Part shown: piece by piece, positions 25,313 to 34,465 of the stretch
How the letters are laid out: each line of letters starts with the position of its first letter
Numbering within the stretch: the stretch's first letter is position 1
Assembly: GCF_900114005.1 (NCBI RefSeq)
Contig: NZ_FORM01000001.1
Location: forward strand, 186,001 to 250,000
Length of the DNA stretch: 64,000 bases
Origin: Olleya namhaensis
Lineage (GTDB): Bacteria > Bacteroidota > Bacteroidia > Flavobacteriales > Flavobacteriaceae
Direction: 5' to 3'
The notes under the pieces: model-generated
What the model saw: the letters and a program-made list of their open reading frames with translations, nothing else
The model's database searches: none
What the model was told of the DNA's origin: nothing
Made by a program: the position numbers and the translations under genes

Positions 25313-26107
25313 TTAATTAGTACATCCATTACAAGCGTTACATACAATATCTCCAAAGACATTGTTGTCTACATAGTAATTTGCTGGCAAAGGGAAACTA
25401 TTAGTTGCAAAAAGCAACCCTCCTGTTTGTGTTGTTAAATCTGAATAGTTTTGTAAAATTGAAGCCCCTAATCCTTGATACGTTAAATAATTTGAGAATA
25501 CAGTTACACTATTACTTTGAGCACCTAAAATGGCATTAGCAGTAGATAAATCTTCATTAGCGGTATCTCCTCTTGGACTTGAACCATCCAACTCCTCGTC
25601 ACTTATGTAAAAAATAGAACGACAAGCACCGTCTCTCCAATCAAAATAATTAGATAAATCCTCTACCGCATTGGCGCCTTGCTCTCCTAAAAATCCTGAA
25701 GGTGGTAAATCTGCAGCTAAAGGAAATGGAGCTCCTGGTAACGCATTTAAATAATCTCTATGCGAAGTCGTGAAATTTGTACTATTAAATGTACCATCAA
25801 CGCCAAGATACATGACTCTTAAATCCGAGTCGCAATCTGCTAAAGCGGCATCAATACCTGCTTGAGCCTCATTACTAACTTGAGTTGCAAACGCACCCAT
25901 AGAGCCACTTGTATCTATTAAAATTATTAAATCAACCATTGGTCTAGTGGCTGAGCCTCCACACGGATCATAAGTATTATACTCACAATCACTATCACCG
26001 CAAGCCATTGCTAATAGTAATATCATAGTTACTCCGACTGATTTTAATACTGCGAAAAACGCTGATTTCAAACCGTTGTTTTTCTTTTTTAAATATGTGT
26101 TTTTCAT
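25313..26107 (-). CDS. von Willebrand factor A domain lipoprotein
   Basis: A 264-residue exported protein. An N-terminal signal with lipobox LAMAC (Cys 36) is followed by a vWA domain (about 56-230) whose MIDAS motif is DTSGSMG (Asp 65, Ser 67, Ser 69). The C-terminus ends in a CxxCxxC cluster (Cys 256, 259, 262). vWA domains bind protein partners through a metal ion. No partner is shown here, but the OmpA barrel protein encoded upstream also carries a cysteine cluster. The start gives an unusually basic N-region (KKKNNGLK). Confidence 0.85.
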   Translation of the reverse strand: MKNTYLKKKNNGLKSAFFAVLKSVGVTMILLLAMACGDSDCEYNTYDPCGGSATRPMVDLIILIDTSGSMGAFATQVSNEAQAGIDAALADCDSDLRVMYLGVDGTFNSTNFTTSHRDYLNALPGAPFPLAADLPPSGFLGEQGANAVEDLSNYFDWRDGACRSIFYISDEELDGSSPRGDTANEDLSTANAILGAQSNSVTVFSNYLTYQGLGASILQNYSDLTTQTGGLLFATNSFPLPANYYVDNNVFGDIVCNACNGCTN

Positions 26108-26208
26108 AATTTCTAATTTTTAAAATAAGTCAAGACCGTTTACTTTTTGTAAGCGTCACAGCCTTGACTTGGGATTGACTAATAGCCTCTTTTGTATTGT
26201 TAAGTGGT

Positions 26209-27975
26209 TTATAAACACACTACTTTAAATTCGGTTCTACGGTTAATGGTATGTTCATTTTCTTCGCACGTTACGCCATCTGCACAACGGTTAAGCAACT
26301 CTGATTCTCCAGCTCCACGAGCAATTAAACGCGCTCTAGAAATACCTTTAGACATTAGGTAGTCTACTGAAGATTGCGCTCGTTTTTGAGACAATTCTTG
26401 ATTGTATTGATCGCTACCTCTAGAATCTGTATGAGATGACATTTCTACTTTTATTGTAGGATTATCTTGCATTAATTTTACAACATAATCTAAGTCTGGA
26501 CGTGCAGCAGGAAGAATATCCCATTTACCTAAGTTGAAAATAATATTATCTAATTTTATAGCTTGACCACAAGGGTTAACACACATTTCAAAATCTATAA
26601 ACAATGATTTATTTCTGTCCTCCCCATTTGTAGTCAGCTCGACTTCATTAGAAAAATAACCGTCTTTATTTCCGTTTAAAGCATACGTTGATGCTTGTTT
26701 TAAATGAAAGATAAACTCACCTTTAACATCAGACAATGTGTTTTTTTGACCAGCATTTAATTTATCTCTTAGTTTTATATCCACACCTTGAATACCAACG
26801 GTAGTATTACACTCTACCACATTCCCTTTTAAGATGAAATTTAAATCGCCGTATTTAATAACCTTTTGTATACTATTACCATCTTTCTTACAGGCCTTAA
26901 ATTCGTCCTTAGAAATACTAGTTTCCTCTAAACTAATATTGTATAATTTTCCTTTTACAATTAAATCGTCCTCTGCAACATCATTAAAAACAACCACTCC
27001 ATAAGTATTAGTAGTTCCTGATTGTACAATATTTCCGTTTAAATCTGCTAGTACAACATCTGTAAAAGGCAAGGTTTCGTTTGTAAATTTATCTCTAGCG
27101 GTTACTGTAACACCACACCCACAAGTTGCACAACATCTTGGCATATGATCTTCTCCACATACCTCGCAAACATCTACTTTTTCTTTTTTATTGAATTTAA
27201 AAGTCACACCTGCAAACAGTCCAACCGAAGATATATCACAATCACATGGCTCTGTTCTAGTTTGTGCGTTACTAAAATCGACCGTATTACTTGGTTGCCC
27301 ATTTGCTAACGTTCCAGCAACAACAGGATTATATCCTGCAGACACTGCTAAAGGTGTGTCAAAAAGTTCTGTTGCTCCAAAATGACGCATGTAATACGCA
27401 CCAGCATTAATACCAAAATTATCATTTAAATAATATGTAAAACGAACTTGTCCTTTAAACGTAAACACGCTAGACGCATCATAACCAGCATGGAAATTTA
27501 AAGGATAGGCAGGAGAAGGTGCAACACTTTGTAAATAGGTACGACCTCCTTTAATAGATGCTAATCCAAAACGTGTGTTAATCTCTGTCGTAAATCTTTT
27601 AGATTGACTTCTAAACTGAATGTTTGGTCCTATACCGTAAAAAATTCTTGCTATCGTATTTTCGGTTAAGCTAAAATCTGAAATTGGTAAAGTCCCATCT
27701 GTTAAATTATCTGTTGGGTATGTGCTTTCTGATTGATTCTTGATATAATCAAAATCAAACCCTAAACCAAACCAGTTCCAATAATAGTCTAAAGACAAGC
27801 CTAAATCTAGACCTCCTTTATAATCTATATAAGGGGTATTATTGTCATAACTTGGAAAGTCATAACCAATTCTTGGAGATAACTGAAAGTAATTAGTATC
27901 CTCCTGTTGTGCTTTTGTTATAAATGCAGAAGCAAATACAAAAGCGATTAATAGAAATTTGAATAGATTTTTCAT
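26209..27975 (-). CDS. OmpA family outer membrane protein with beta-barrel and cysteine cluster
   Basis: A 588-residue protein: signal peptide (about 1-22), an N-terminal beta-barrel of the outer-membrane type (about 28-262), a cysteine-rich linker (Cys 270, 273, 281, 282, 285, 287), CarboxypepD-like/Ig-like segments (about 288-465, including DVKGEFIFHLKQAS) and a C-terminal OmpA peptidoglycan-binding domain (about 475-588, with SSHTDSRGSDQYN and NRRTEFKV). It should span the outer membrane and hold peptidoglycan. The cysteine cluster is not a normal part of OmpA proteins. A vWA lipoprotein gene follows 101 nt later. Confidence 0.9.
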   Translation of the reverse strand: MKNLFKFLLIAFVFASAFITKAQQEDTNYFQLSPRIGYDFPSYDNNTPYIDYKGGLDLGLSLDYYWNWFGLGFDFDYIKNQSESTYPTDNLTDGTLPISDFSLTENTIARIFYGIGPNIQFRSQSKRFTTEINTRFGLASIKGGRTYLQSVAPSPAYPLNFHAGYDASSVFTFKGQVRFTYYLNDNFGINAGAYYMRHFGATELFDTPLAVSAGYNPVVAGTLANGQPSNTVDFSNAQTRTEPCDCDISSVGLFAGVTFKFNKKEKVDVCEVCGEDHMPRCCATCGCGVTVTARDKFTNETLPFTDVVLADLNGNIVQSGTTNTYGVVVFNDVAEDDLIVKGKLYNISLEETSISKDEFKACKKDGNSIQKVIKYGDLNFILKGNVVECNTTVGIQGVDIKLRDKLNAGQKNTLSDVKGEFIFHLKQASTYALNGNKDGYFSNEVELTTNGEDRNKSLFIDFEMCVNPCGQAIKLDNIIFNLGKWDILPAARPDLDYVVKLMQDNPTIKVEMSSHTDSRGSDQYNQELSQKRAQSSVDYLMSKGISRARLIARGAGESELLNRCADGVTCEENEHTINRRTEFKVVCL

Positions 27976-28179
27976 GATTTACATTTTTAAGTTTTAGTTA
28001 TATACACTTACATAAAGAAGCGGTCTATTTTGTTACCCTTCCTTTTAAAATATGCAGTAATCAATTACTTAGGAGAATTAATATATACCCAAAGATGTAC
28101 AAGAAAAGTCACACCAAATAGCAACAATAAACCAATAGACGTTTTGAGTCCATGAAGTGTCAACTACAATTGATAACAA
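27976..28179. other. Intergenic stretch without a supported gene
   Basis: About 200 nt between the start of the OmpA barrel gene and the terminator at 28180. I see no clear promoter consensus. A hydrophobic 32-codon minus-strand frame with a TTG start exists at 28065-28163 but is not supported by anything else. Confidence 0.3.
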
Positions 28180-28211
28180 AAAAAAGCCCGCTATAGTTAG
28201 CGGGCTTTTTT
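28180..28211 (-). terminator. Rho-independent terminator
   Basis: A 14-bp perfect stem (AAAAAAGCCCGCTA with its complement, loop TAGT) rich in GC at its core and T-rich on both outer sides, 17 nt beyond the stop of the minus-strand gene at 28229. Confidence 0.88.
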
Positions 28212-28228
28212 ATGATAATAAAAAAATA

Positions 28229-28612
28229 TTATAAACTTTGAAGTAGTATTACAGCTAGTACTAAACACACAAAAGGCAAACTTAACAATAGTGTTAAATT
28301 ATGATCTTTCGCTTTACTTTTATTAAACTTAGCATTTAAAACCTTTCTAGTCTTACCATTATATTTTAGCCAATTTTTAAAATGAATTGCAATAGCAGAC
28401 AACACAAATAATGTCCAAGCTTTTTCACTTGATATTGTGGATGCATTCATTTTAGTTAAAAAAGTAGCAATAAAAACACCTAGTAAAAAACACAATGTTA
28501 TTTGTAAAGCCGAAAGATAAAACAAGGCTATAGTATTCGCTTTTTGCTTATAGCGTGTTTTAAAAGCTGTAAAAACCGTAAAAAAAAGCTGATCGAATGT
28601 ATTAAGAGTCAT
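28229..28612 (-). CDS. Membrane protein of unknown function
   Basis: A 127-residue protein with three hydrophobic segments (about 28-50, 62-80 and 105-125) and a basic loop between the second and third (KNWLKYNGKTRKVLNAKFNKSK). It is not recognised. It is monocistronic, with TACTTTTG 29 nt upstream of its ATG and a terminator downstream. Confidence 0.65.
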   Translation of the reverse strand: MTLNTFDQLFFTVFTAFKTRYKQKANTIALFYLSALQITLCFLLGVFIATFLTKMNASTISSEKAWTLFVLSAIAIHFKNWLKYNGKTRKVLNAKFNKSKAKDHNLTLLLSLPFVCLVLAVILLQSL

Positions 28613-28640
28613 AAATTATTAAAGTTGTTTCCTGAATGCA

Positions 28641-28648
28641 CAAAAGTA
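28641..28648 (-). promoter_or_regulatory. -7 promoter box TACTTTTG
   Basis: A TAnnTTTG match on the minus strand, 29 nt before the ATG of the gene at 28229-28612. The remaining 250 nt up to 28901 are AT-rich, with a short GAACAG/CTGTTC inverted repeat near 28783-28809 and nothing else I can support. Confidence 0.4.
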
Positions 28649-28901
28649 ACATATCCTACTATAGTATAAACCAGTATTTTTTTATCAGAAAAAAAACTAA
28701 ACCAATTATACAAATAAGTAGTTAAAATTGAGAAGTATCGGTCTTCCAAAATATGCCGAAATATAACCTTTTATTGTGTGATGAACAGCATTTAAACAGT
28801 CCTGTTCTGTAAAAAAAATTAACAAATTACTATCTAAAGTTGAAGTGGTACCCATAGTAAAAATCACATTATACAACTATAATTCAATCAGATAAAACCA
28901 T

Positions 28902-29783
28902 TTAAAGACAAGGATCTGGATTATCAAATTGTATTGTTTCGGGCGAATTAATATAAATGGTATAAAAATCGTCATAATAATCGCGAGTTAAAACACCATC
29001 AATTGTCCCGCCATCTGCAGGCAATAGCAAGCTTTTAAAGTCTGAAAATGTACTTGTGCTTAAAATAACTGAATGACCTAAACAATCTAACATGCTACGT
29101 TCTCCATTAAAACTGTCGCTATTTTCTGAAGCAAAGGTCTGACCAACTACAGCGTCATCAAACCTAATATTGCTTAATCTAATATATTGACTTTCTAATG
29201 CATTAGAAAAATCTTCAATAGTAACATCTTTGGCCACAATTGGAACGACTTGATTAGACCTAATTATATGTTCGGATACTTGCGTACTAGGTATTCTTGC
29301 TATTTGACCATCTTCTAATCGCCCTAATTGGATTACACCATTACTTTTACCTACGGATAAACCATTTAGCTTAATAAATACTTTTCGACCAAACTCGTAT
29401 TGCGTAAACATTGGGTTTTTATCCACTTGAATACTTATGGCGGCTGTAGGGTTTTCTGGTGTATCTTGTATAATAAGTTGCTTATAAAAATTCCCGCCTT
29501 CATCACTAGACACGACATAACCCATGGTATATTTTTCAGAAACAGCATCTCCCGTCAATTCATAAGTAATAGGATCACCGAAACCTGTTCCAAAATTACC
29601 TAACACAGCATCTATAGTATTAAACTGTGCCTGATCATTTGGATACGTTTCAATACCGGAAAGACCTGTTGGGACTTCAAAATCATCATCTTCAACACAA
29701 CCCAAAAACAGAAATAAACTTAGTATTACAAAGGTTATTTGATAAGTATTAATTAGTTTGATAAGTGTTTTGTTTCTATTCAT
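28902..29783 (-). CDS. DUF5689 domain lipoprotein
   Basis: A 293-residue lipoprotein (lipobox LFLGC, Cys 29). The mature protein matches DUF5689, with the typical GYVVSSDEGGNFYKQLIIQD segment (about 108-127) and the VFIKLNGLSVG strand (about 155-165), a fold resembling OB-type nucleic-acid-binding domains. It lies 2 nt after the stop of a TonB-dependent receptor gene, so it should be its surface partner. A nuclease-like gene is divergent on the other side of the receptor, suggesting nucleic acid as the nutrient. That is inference. Confidence 0.85.
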   Translation of the reverse strand: MNRNKTLIKLINTYQITFVILSLFLFLGCVEDDDFEVPTGLSGIETYPNDQAQFNTIDAVLGNFGTGFGDPITYELTGDAVSEKYTMGYVVSSDEGGNFYKQLIIQDTPENPTAAISIQVDKNPMFTQYEFGRKVFIKLNGLSVGKSNGVIQLGRLEDGQIARIPSTQVSEHIIRSNQVVPIVAKDVTIEDFSNALESQYIRLSNIRFDDAVVGQTFASENSDSFNGERSMLDCLGHSVILSTSTFSDFKSLLLPADGGTIDGVLTRDYYDDFYTIYINSPETIQFDNPDPCL

Positions 29784-29785
29784 AA

Positions 29786-32677
29786 TTAAAATCTTACGTA
29801 AATATTTAAATAATAAGTGGTTCCGTTTCCAAAAAAATAACGATTACCAAACACTGGTCCACCTGTATTTGTTTGCTCTGTTAACTGACTTCTATAATCC
29901 ACACGTCTTGATTGTTCAAAACCACCACTTTTATATTCTTGATTAAACACGTTATTTATAGTCGCAAAAAAACCAGCAAAATAATCCCCTATTCGCCATG
30001 ACTTACCTCCAATTATATTAACTAGCATATAAGCATCAAACTGCTCTTGTTGCAATAATTGCTTTGCAACATCGGGATCTACATTATTAATCTGACCACC
30101 ATTTAAAACATACAAATCACCACCAGCTGTACCATCTTGAAACTGCGTATCTGTATATAATTCTGGATCGGTAACAAAAGCAGCACTTCTTTTTAACGCA
30201 CTAGTATTGACATAAGCATTAGAAAACTGATTGGCTGTAACACCTATATTCCAATAATCAGGGTCACGATACTCAAACCCTAATTGAAAAGCCCGTTCTG
30301 GTCCGCCCGAAATATGCACGTTTTTAAGATTAGTTGTTCCGTCTCCAAACACTGCACGTCCCACACCAAACTCTTGACTATAAAAAGTGATATTTGGGTT
30401 GTTATTGTAAGTATACTGCCCAACTGATGCGGCGCCTTTTAATTTTATTGTTGGTGTAACCTGAGCTTCTATACCTAGTTCTGCTCCAAAACGTTGCGTA
30501 TCTATACCGGTAATTGCTTCTTGCACTAAATTATTACCCACACCTTCACTGTAATAAAAACCTGTTTCTGTCCCTTCTTGAATTGTAGAATAAAATCCCG
30601 TTAGTCGTGCTTTAACAATGGGTGATCTAAAAATATAACTTGCGTCTAGACTGGAAATAATTTCGCTATCAACATCATCAATAAGCATATTTGATTGCCT
30701 AGAATTAGCAAACGTATTTCTAATATTTGGTGCTTTAGTCATATATACACCATTAAAATCTAATACGTGAAGCCCAGAAATTTTATAAGTAGTGCCCGCT
30801 TTTACACCTATATTTATAAACTGAACTTTTTCACTCTTTCCAAAAGAGTTCCCCACAAAATATCCATTTTCAAACAAGCCTTCCCTTTGATATCCTGTTT
30901 GCGAAACATTACCGGCTAAATAAAAATCAATCTTATTATATTTAAAGACAGACTGGACAAAAGCACTGACAACATTAGCATTAATAATATAATTGTACTT
31001 ATAGCGCTCGCCTTGATTGACAATTCTATTTGGATTTCTTACATCAGATTGTGCTGTGGTTAATGTACCGTCAATAGACTCTGTAGTTTCATCAGAAAAG
31101 AAATCGACATCTAAATAACCCGTACCACCCAACATATCTGATAAGACAGCAAAGTTTTCGCTTTTTAATTTTCTATAATTGATTGCTGCATTTACTCTGA
31201 TATTATTATTAAGCTCTGTATCAAAAAGAATATTAGCCATTAATTGTTTATCATCTATTCTATCTTCCTGAATAGCATAAATAGCATTATAACCTTGATT
31301 AGCAGCATCTACATTGGCCGTATAAAGTGCGTCCCAATTAAACTGTCCATCGGCTTCAAATGCTTCTTCTGCAATATAAGCTTGTTCAAAATTATAGGCA
31401 GTTGGTCCGCCCTCTACATTTAAGTAATAGCTTGGCAGATTTTGATAATATGTTGGATCTGTATTACGCGCTCCTCCAAGATAACTATCTTGACCTTGAA
31501 ATGTCACAAGACGTGTCCCGCCATTATCAACTCTAGTATTTCCTGAAGACCCAAATTGATATCCAATATTTGTATTAATAAGTGCTTTTTCTGTGACCTT
31601 CCAAAAATGGTTTAACATGACTATAGGCTCTTCACTTTTACGAATTCTAGAGTTCCGAACCTTACCATTCTGATTGCCCCAAAACGGATTATACTGTTGT
31701 CCTTTTAAATTAAAAACTTCGTCCGTTAGAGCCGTACCTTTTCCTCTTCTGTTTTGAGCATAAATAGCCATTAAGTTAAGACTATGCTTCTCATTTATTT
31801 GTTTTTCGGCAGAAGCCGTAAAAGAATTAGCGTCATACAATGTCCCGTCCACATAGCCTTCATTTCCAAATCTTCTAGACACTAAAACGCTATATGCCCA
31901 ATTATTTTCCATTAATCCCGAACTATAACTAAGCATCATACGACCTTGATAACTCCGATTTGCCGATGCTAGAGACAAGCGTCCTCCTTTACGGTATTTG
32001 GAAGCCCTCATAACGATATTGTTTGTTCCCGCTAAGTCTCCAAAACTATAGTCGTTAGCACTAATACCCATTGAAAATTCTTGATTACGTTGTAGATCAT
32101 TAATCCCGCCCCAGTTACTCCATTGTGGTCTACCTGTATTTTGTTTATTTAACTCTAACCCATTTATTAAAACTTTACCATTAGCACTACCTAGACCTCT
32201 TGGTCTAAAAAAAGTAGCACTAAAATCATAAGCAGCTGCACTTAAAAAAGCATCTTTAGAAGACTGTAACAATCCAGATATATTACTTGTTAATCCATCG
32301 GCTTCGCTATTTAATTCATCATCAGAAATAGAAATAACAAACACATCTGTTTTATTAATAGTTTTAAATGTTAAAGTCATATCCTGTATGTCTATTGTTT
32401 TTCCTTGACTTACAATTATTGGATAATACTTAGTAGCATAATTTAGTTTTTCAATTTTTAACATCTGCTCTCCTAATGGTACATTTTTATCGAATAGAAA
32501 CTGTCCAAAAGCATCTGTTTTTGAAGATAAACCAGAGTCTTGAATAGAGACAATTACTTCTAGAATGGGTTGATTGGTTATGGCATCATTTACACTTCCT
32601 TTTACAATGGTTTCTTGTCCAACAAGGCTAAACACAGTATTTAATTGGACTAAGAGAATCAATAAAAATCTTTTCAT
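29786..32677 (-). CDS. TonB-dependent receptor with CarboxypepD-type N-terminal domain
   Basis: A 963-residue outer-membrane transporter: signal peptide (about 1-21), CarboxypepD_reg-like domain (about 25-105), plug (about 120-250, with FRPRGLGSANGKVLINGLELN) and a large 22-strand barrel ending in YLNIYVRF. It imports a substrate using TonB energy. It is co-transcribed with a DUF5689 lipoprotein, and a divergent EEP-family gene lies 139 nt away. It shares motifs (GYVDGT, HSLN.MA) with the second receptor at 36134-38668. No SusD-type partner is present, so a polysaccharide substrate is less likely. Confidence 0.93.
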   Translation of the reverse strand: MKRFLLILLVQLNTVFSLVGQETIVKGSVNDAITNQPILEVIVSIQDSGLSSKTDAFGQFLFDKNVPLGEQMLKIEKLNYATKYYPIIVSQGKTIDIQDMTLTFKTINKTDVFVISISDDELNSEADGLTSNISGLLQSSKDAFLSAAAYDFSATFFRPRGLGSANGKVLINGLELNKQNTGRPQWSNWGGINDLQRNQEFSMGISANDYSFGDLAGTNNIVMRASKYRKGGRLSLASANRSYQGRMMLSYSSGLMENNWAYSVLVSRRFGNEGYVDGTLYDANSFTASAEKQINEKHSLNLMAIYAQNRRGKGTALTDEVFNLKGQQYNPFWGNQNGKVRNSRIRKSEEPIVMLNHFWKVTEKALINTNIGYQFGSSGNTRVDNGGTRLVTFQGQDSYLGGARNTDPTYYQNLPSYYLNVEGGPTAYNFEQAYIAEEAFEADGQFNWDALYTANVDAANQGYNAIYAIQEDRIDDKQLMANILFDTELNNNIRVNAAINYRKLKSENFAVLSDMLGGTGYLDVDFFSDETTESIDGTLTTAQSDVRNPNRIVNQGERYKYNYIINANVVSAFVQSVFKYNKIDFYLAGNVSQTGYQREGLFENGYFVGNSFGKSEKVQFINIGVKAGTTYKISGLHVLDFNGVYMTKAPNIRNTFANSRQSNMLIDDVDSEIISSLDASYIFRSPIVKARLTGFYSTIQEGTETGFYYSEGVGNNLVQEAITGIDTQRFGAELGIEAQVTPTIKLKGAASVGQYTYNNNPNITFYSQEFGVGRAVFGDGTTNLKNVHISGGPERAFQLGFEYRDPDYWNIGVTANQFSNAYVNTSALKRSAAFVTDPELYTDTQFQDGTAGGDLYVLNGGQINNVDPDVAKQLLQQEQFDAYMLVNIIGGKSWRIGDYFAGFFATINNVFNQEYKSGGFEQSRRVDYRSQLTEQTNTGGPVFGNRYFFGNGTTYYLNIYVRF

Positions 32678-32816
32678 AAATTACATTAAAATTGAATCCT
32701 TGATATTATGCTAAATATTGATTTTTAAGGACTTAGTATTTTGTGTTATATTTAATAAATATATAGAATTGAAATTCATTCTACAAATAACAACCTAAAA
32801 TACAACCCTTTAAAGC

Positions 32817-33896
32817 ATGATGCATTTAAAATACAGACTGATAACCCTATTATTGATGGTGTCTGTAAACGGAATTAGTCAAGAGCAAAAAAACTACCGT
32901 ATACATACCATCGCATTTTATAATCTTGAAAATTTATTTGACACCATCAACGATCCAACAAAGTATGACGAAGCAAGCCCAATGATGGAAATAAAAGCAA
33001 ATCGTTCTAAGATTTATAAGAAAAAAATACGCAATATGGCACGTGTTTTATCTGACATTGGAAGTAGTGTAACACATAACAGCCCTGCACTAATTGGAAT
33101 TTGTGAAATTGAAAATGTTACGGTAATCGAAGATTTAGTAAATGACCCCATACTTATGGAGAAAGATTATGGTATTGTTCATTTTGATGGCCCTGATAAC
33201 AGAAGTATTGATGTTGGCTTATTATATAAAAAATCGTTATTTCAAGTCGTCTCTAAAAGTACGCACACCTTAAAAATATATGATAGTGATACACATGAAC
33301 GTCAAAATACAAGAGACCAATTATTGGTTACAGGAACATTGGAAGGCGAGACCATACATATAATAGTCAACCATTGGCCTTCTAGGCGTGGTGGTGAAGC
33401 CAAAAGCAGACCTAAACGTGTATCTGCTGCCAAGCTTAACAAACGCTTAATAGACAGCTTACAATCGATAAATCCCTATGCTAAAATAGTGACGATGGGA
33501 GATTTAAATGATAACCCAACAAATAAAAGTGTCAAAACCATTTTAAAAGCGAAAAGCAAAAAAGAGAACGTGCCCTTTAAAGGTATTTACAATCCTTTTA
33601 TAGACCTTTTTAAAAAATCAGGATTAGGTACAACTGCCTATAGAGATTCATGGAGTCTATTTGACCAAATCATGGTTACTAAACCCTTTTTGGAAAAAGA
33701 CTACTCCAGTTGGATGTATTACAAGTCTGGCATTTTTAACGAAAACTACTTGGTGACTAATAAAGGACGTTACGAGGGATATCCTTTTAGAAGTTTTGCC
33801 GATGGTGGATTTACAAATGGCTTTAGCGACCACTTTCCCGTCTATATGTATTTGATAAAAGAAGCTGAGGAAAACAGTTCTAAAACAAAACAATAA
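32817..33896 (+). CDS. Secreted endonuclease/exonuclease/phosphatase family protein
   Basis: A 359-residue EEP-fold protein with a signal peptide (about 1-22). The family catalytic set is visible: YNLENLFD (about 36-43, metal Asn), ICEIEN (about 102, metal Glu), NHWPSRRGGE (about 183, His), GDLNDNP (about 222, Asp/Asn) and the terminal SDHFPV (about 341, Asp-His). Members cleave nucleic acids or phosphoesters. Secretion and position next to a TonB-receptor/DUF5689 operon suggest extracellular DNA or nucleotide scavenging. It starts with two consecutive ATGs; either may be used. Confidence 0.9.
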   Translation: MMHLKYRLITLLLMVSVNGISQEQKNYRIHTIAFYNLENLFDTINDPTKYDEASPMMEIKANRSKIYKKKIRNMARVLSDIGSSVTHNSPALIGICEIENVTVIEDLVNDPILMEKDYGIVHFDGPDNRSIDVGLLYKKSLFQVVSKSTHTLKIYDSDTHERQNTRDQLLVTGTLEGETIHIIVNHWPSRRGGEAKSRPKRVSAAKLNKRLIDSLQSINPYAKIVTMGDLNDNPTNKSVKTILKAKSKKENVPFKGIYNPFIDLFKKSGLGTTAYRDSWSLFDQIMVTKPFLEKDYSSWMYYKSGIFNENYLVTNKGRYEGYPFRSFADGGFTNGFSDHFPVYMYLIKEAEENSSKTKQ

Positions 33897-33907
33897 ATGA
33901 CACACAT

Positions 33908-33937
33908 AAAAAAAGCGACCAATTGGTCGCTTTTTTT
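33908..33937. terminator. Perfect palindromic bidirectional terminator
   Basis: The 30-nt sequence A7GCGACCAATTGGTCGCT7 is its own reverse complement. It lies 11 nt after the plus-strand nuclease-like gene and 5 nt from the stop of the convergent gene at 33943, serving both. Confidence 0.93.
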
Positions 33938-33942
33938 AATTT

Positions 33943-34368
33943 CTATAAGTTAAACCATGCATTCCATGGTAATTTTGCTAGTACTAAAACTAATGCTAAG
34001 GTATAAAATATAGCGATAGGCTTTATTTTTCCTGCTGAAGTTAATTTCTTTTTATGTTTAGAGTAACCAATAGTAATAAAGGCTACAGCTAATAGCATAG
34101 CAATAGGATGCTCTACAGCGTTAGATCTCAATGCTGAGTTACCCATAACTTCTTTTATAGTACTTTCTCCAAAATAATCTTGTGTAAACCACAAAACGAT
34201 ACCAATTAGTAACTGTATGTGTGATACTATTAACGTAAATAAAGCAATACGAAAATCTATAGGCTCATATTCCTTTTTACCAAAATGCTTAATTAAAGCA
34301 TTTACAGTTGCTATTACCATCATTAAAAATACTAGATAAGCCCAATACGAGTGCAACATTTTAATCAT
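33943..34368 (-). CDS. Four-helix membrane protein, possibly haem-binding
   Basis: A 141-residue protein starting at 34368 (MIKMLHSYWAYL) with four membrane segments and several histidines in or near them (His 6, His 62-type VSHIQLL, VEHPIAM, KHKKK). The pattern recalls small cytochrome-b-like membrane proteins, but no certain family was recognised. The longer ATG at 34416 is excluded because the promoter box at 34394-34401 lies after it. ATG 34359 is also possible. Function unknown. Confidence 0.65.
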   Translation of the reverse strand: MIKMLHSYWAYLVFLMMVIATVNALIKHFGKKEYEPIDFRIALFTLIVSHIQLLIGIVLWFTQDYFGESTIKEVMGNSALRSNAVEHPIAMLLAVAFITIGYSKHKKKLTSAGKIKPIAIFYTLALVLVLAKLPWNAWFNL

Positions 34369-34393
34369 AAGTCTTGTTTTATTAGTTATACCA

Positions 34394-34401
34394 CAAATGT
34401 A
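34394..34401 (-). promoter_or_regulatory. -7 promoter box TACATTTG
   Basis: A full TAnnTTTG match on the minus strand, 25 nt before the ATG at 34368. It lies between the terminator at 34420 and the gene, and excludes the upstream start codon. Confidence 0.45.
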
Positions 34402-34419
34402 GTAATTATTAAGCATAAA

Positions 34420-34447
34420 AAAACCGCTTCTTTTCAGAAGCGGTTTT
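34420..34447 (-). terminator. Rho-independent terminator
   Basis: A 12-bp stem (AAAACCGCTTCT with its complement, loop TTTC) followed by T residues on the minus strand, 18 nt past the stop of the lipoprotein gene at 34466. It ends the receptor/lipoprotein operon. Confidence 0.88.
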
Positions 34448-34465
34448 AATATTATTTAATAATGC

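Noticed and set aside
28065-28163. A 32-codon hydrophobic frame with a TTG start on the minus strand
   Set aside because: No promoter, no partner gene and no known family. Hydrophobic short frames are frequent in AT-rich sequence.
33908-33937. Perfect palindrome as a protein-binding operator
   Set aside because: A7 and T7 ends and the position between two convergent stops fit a bidirectional terminator better.
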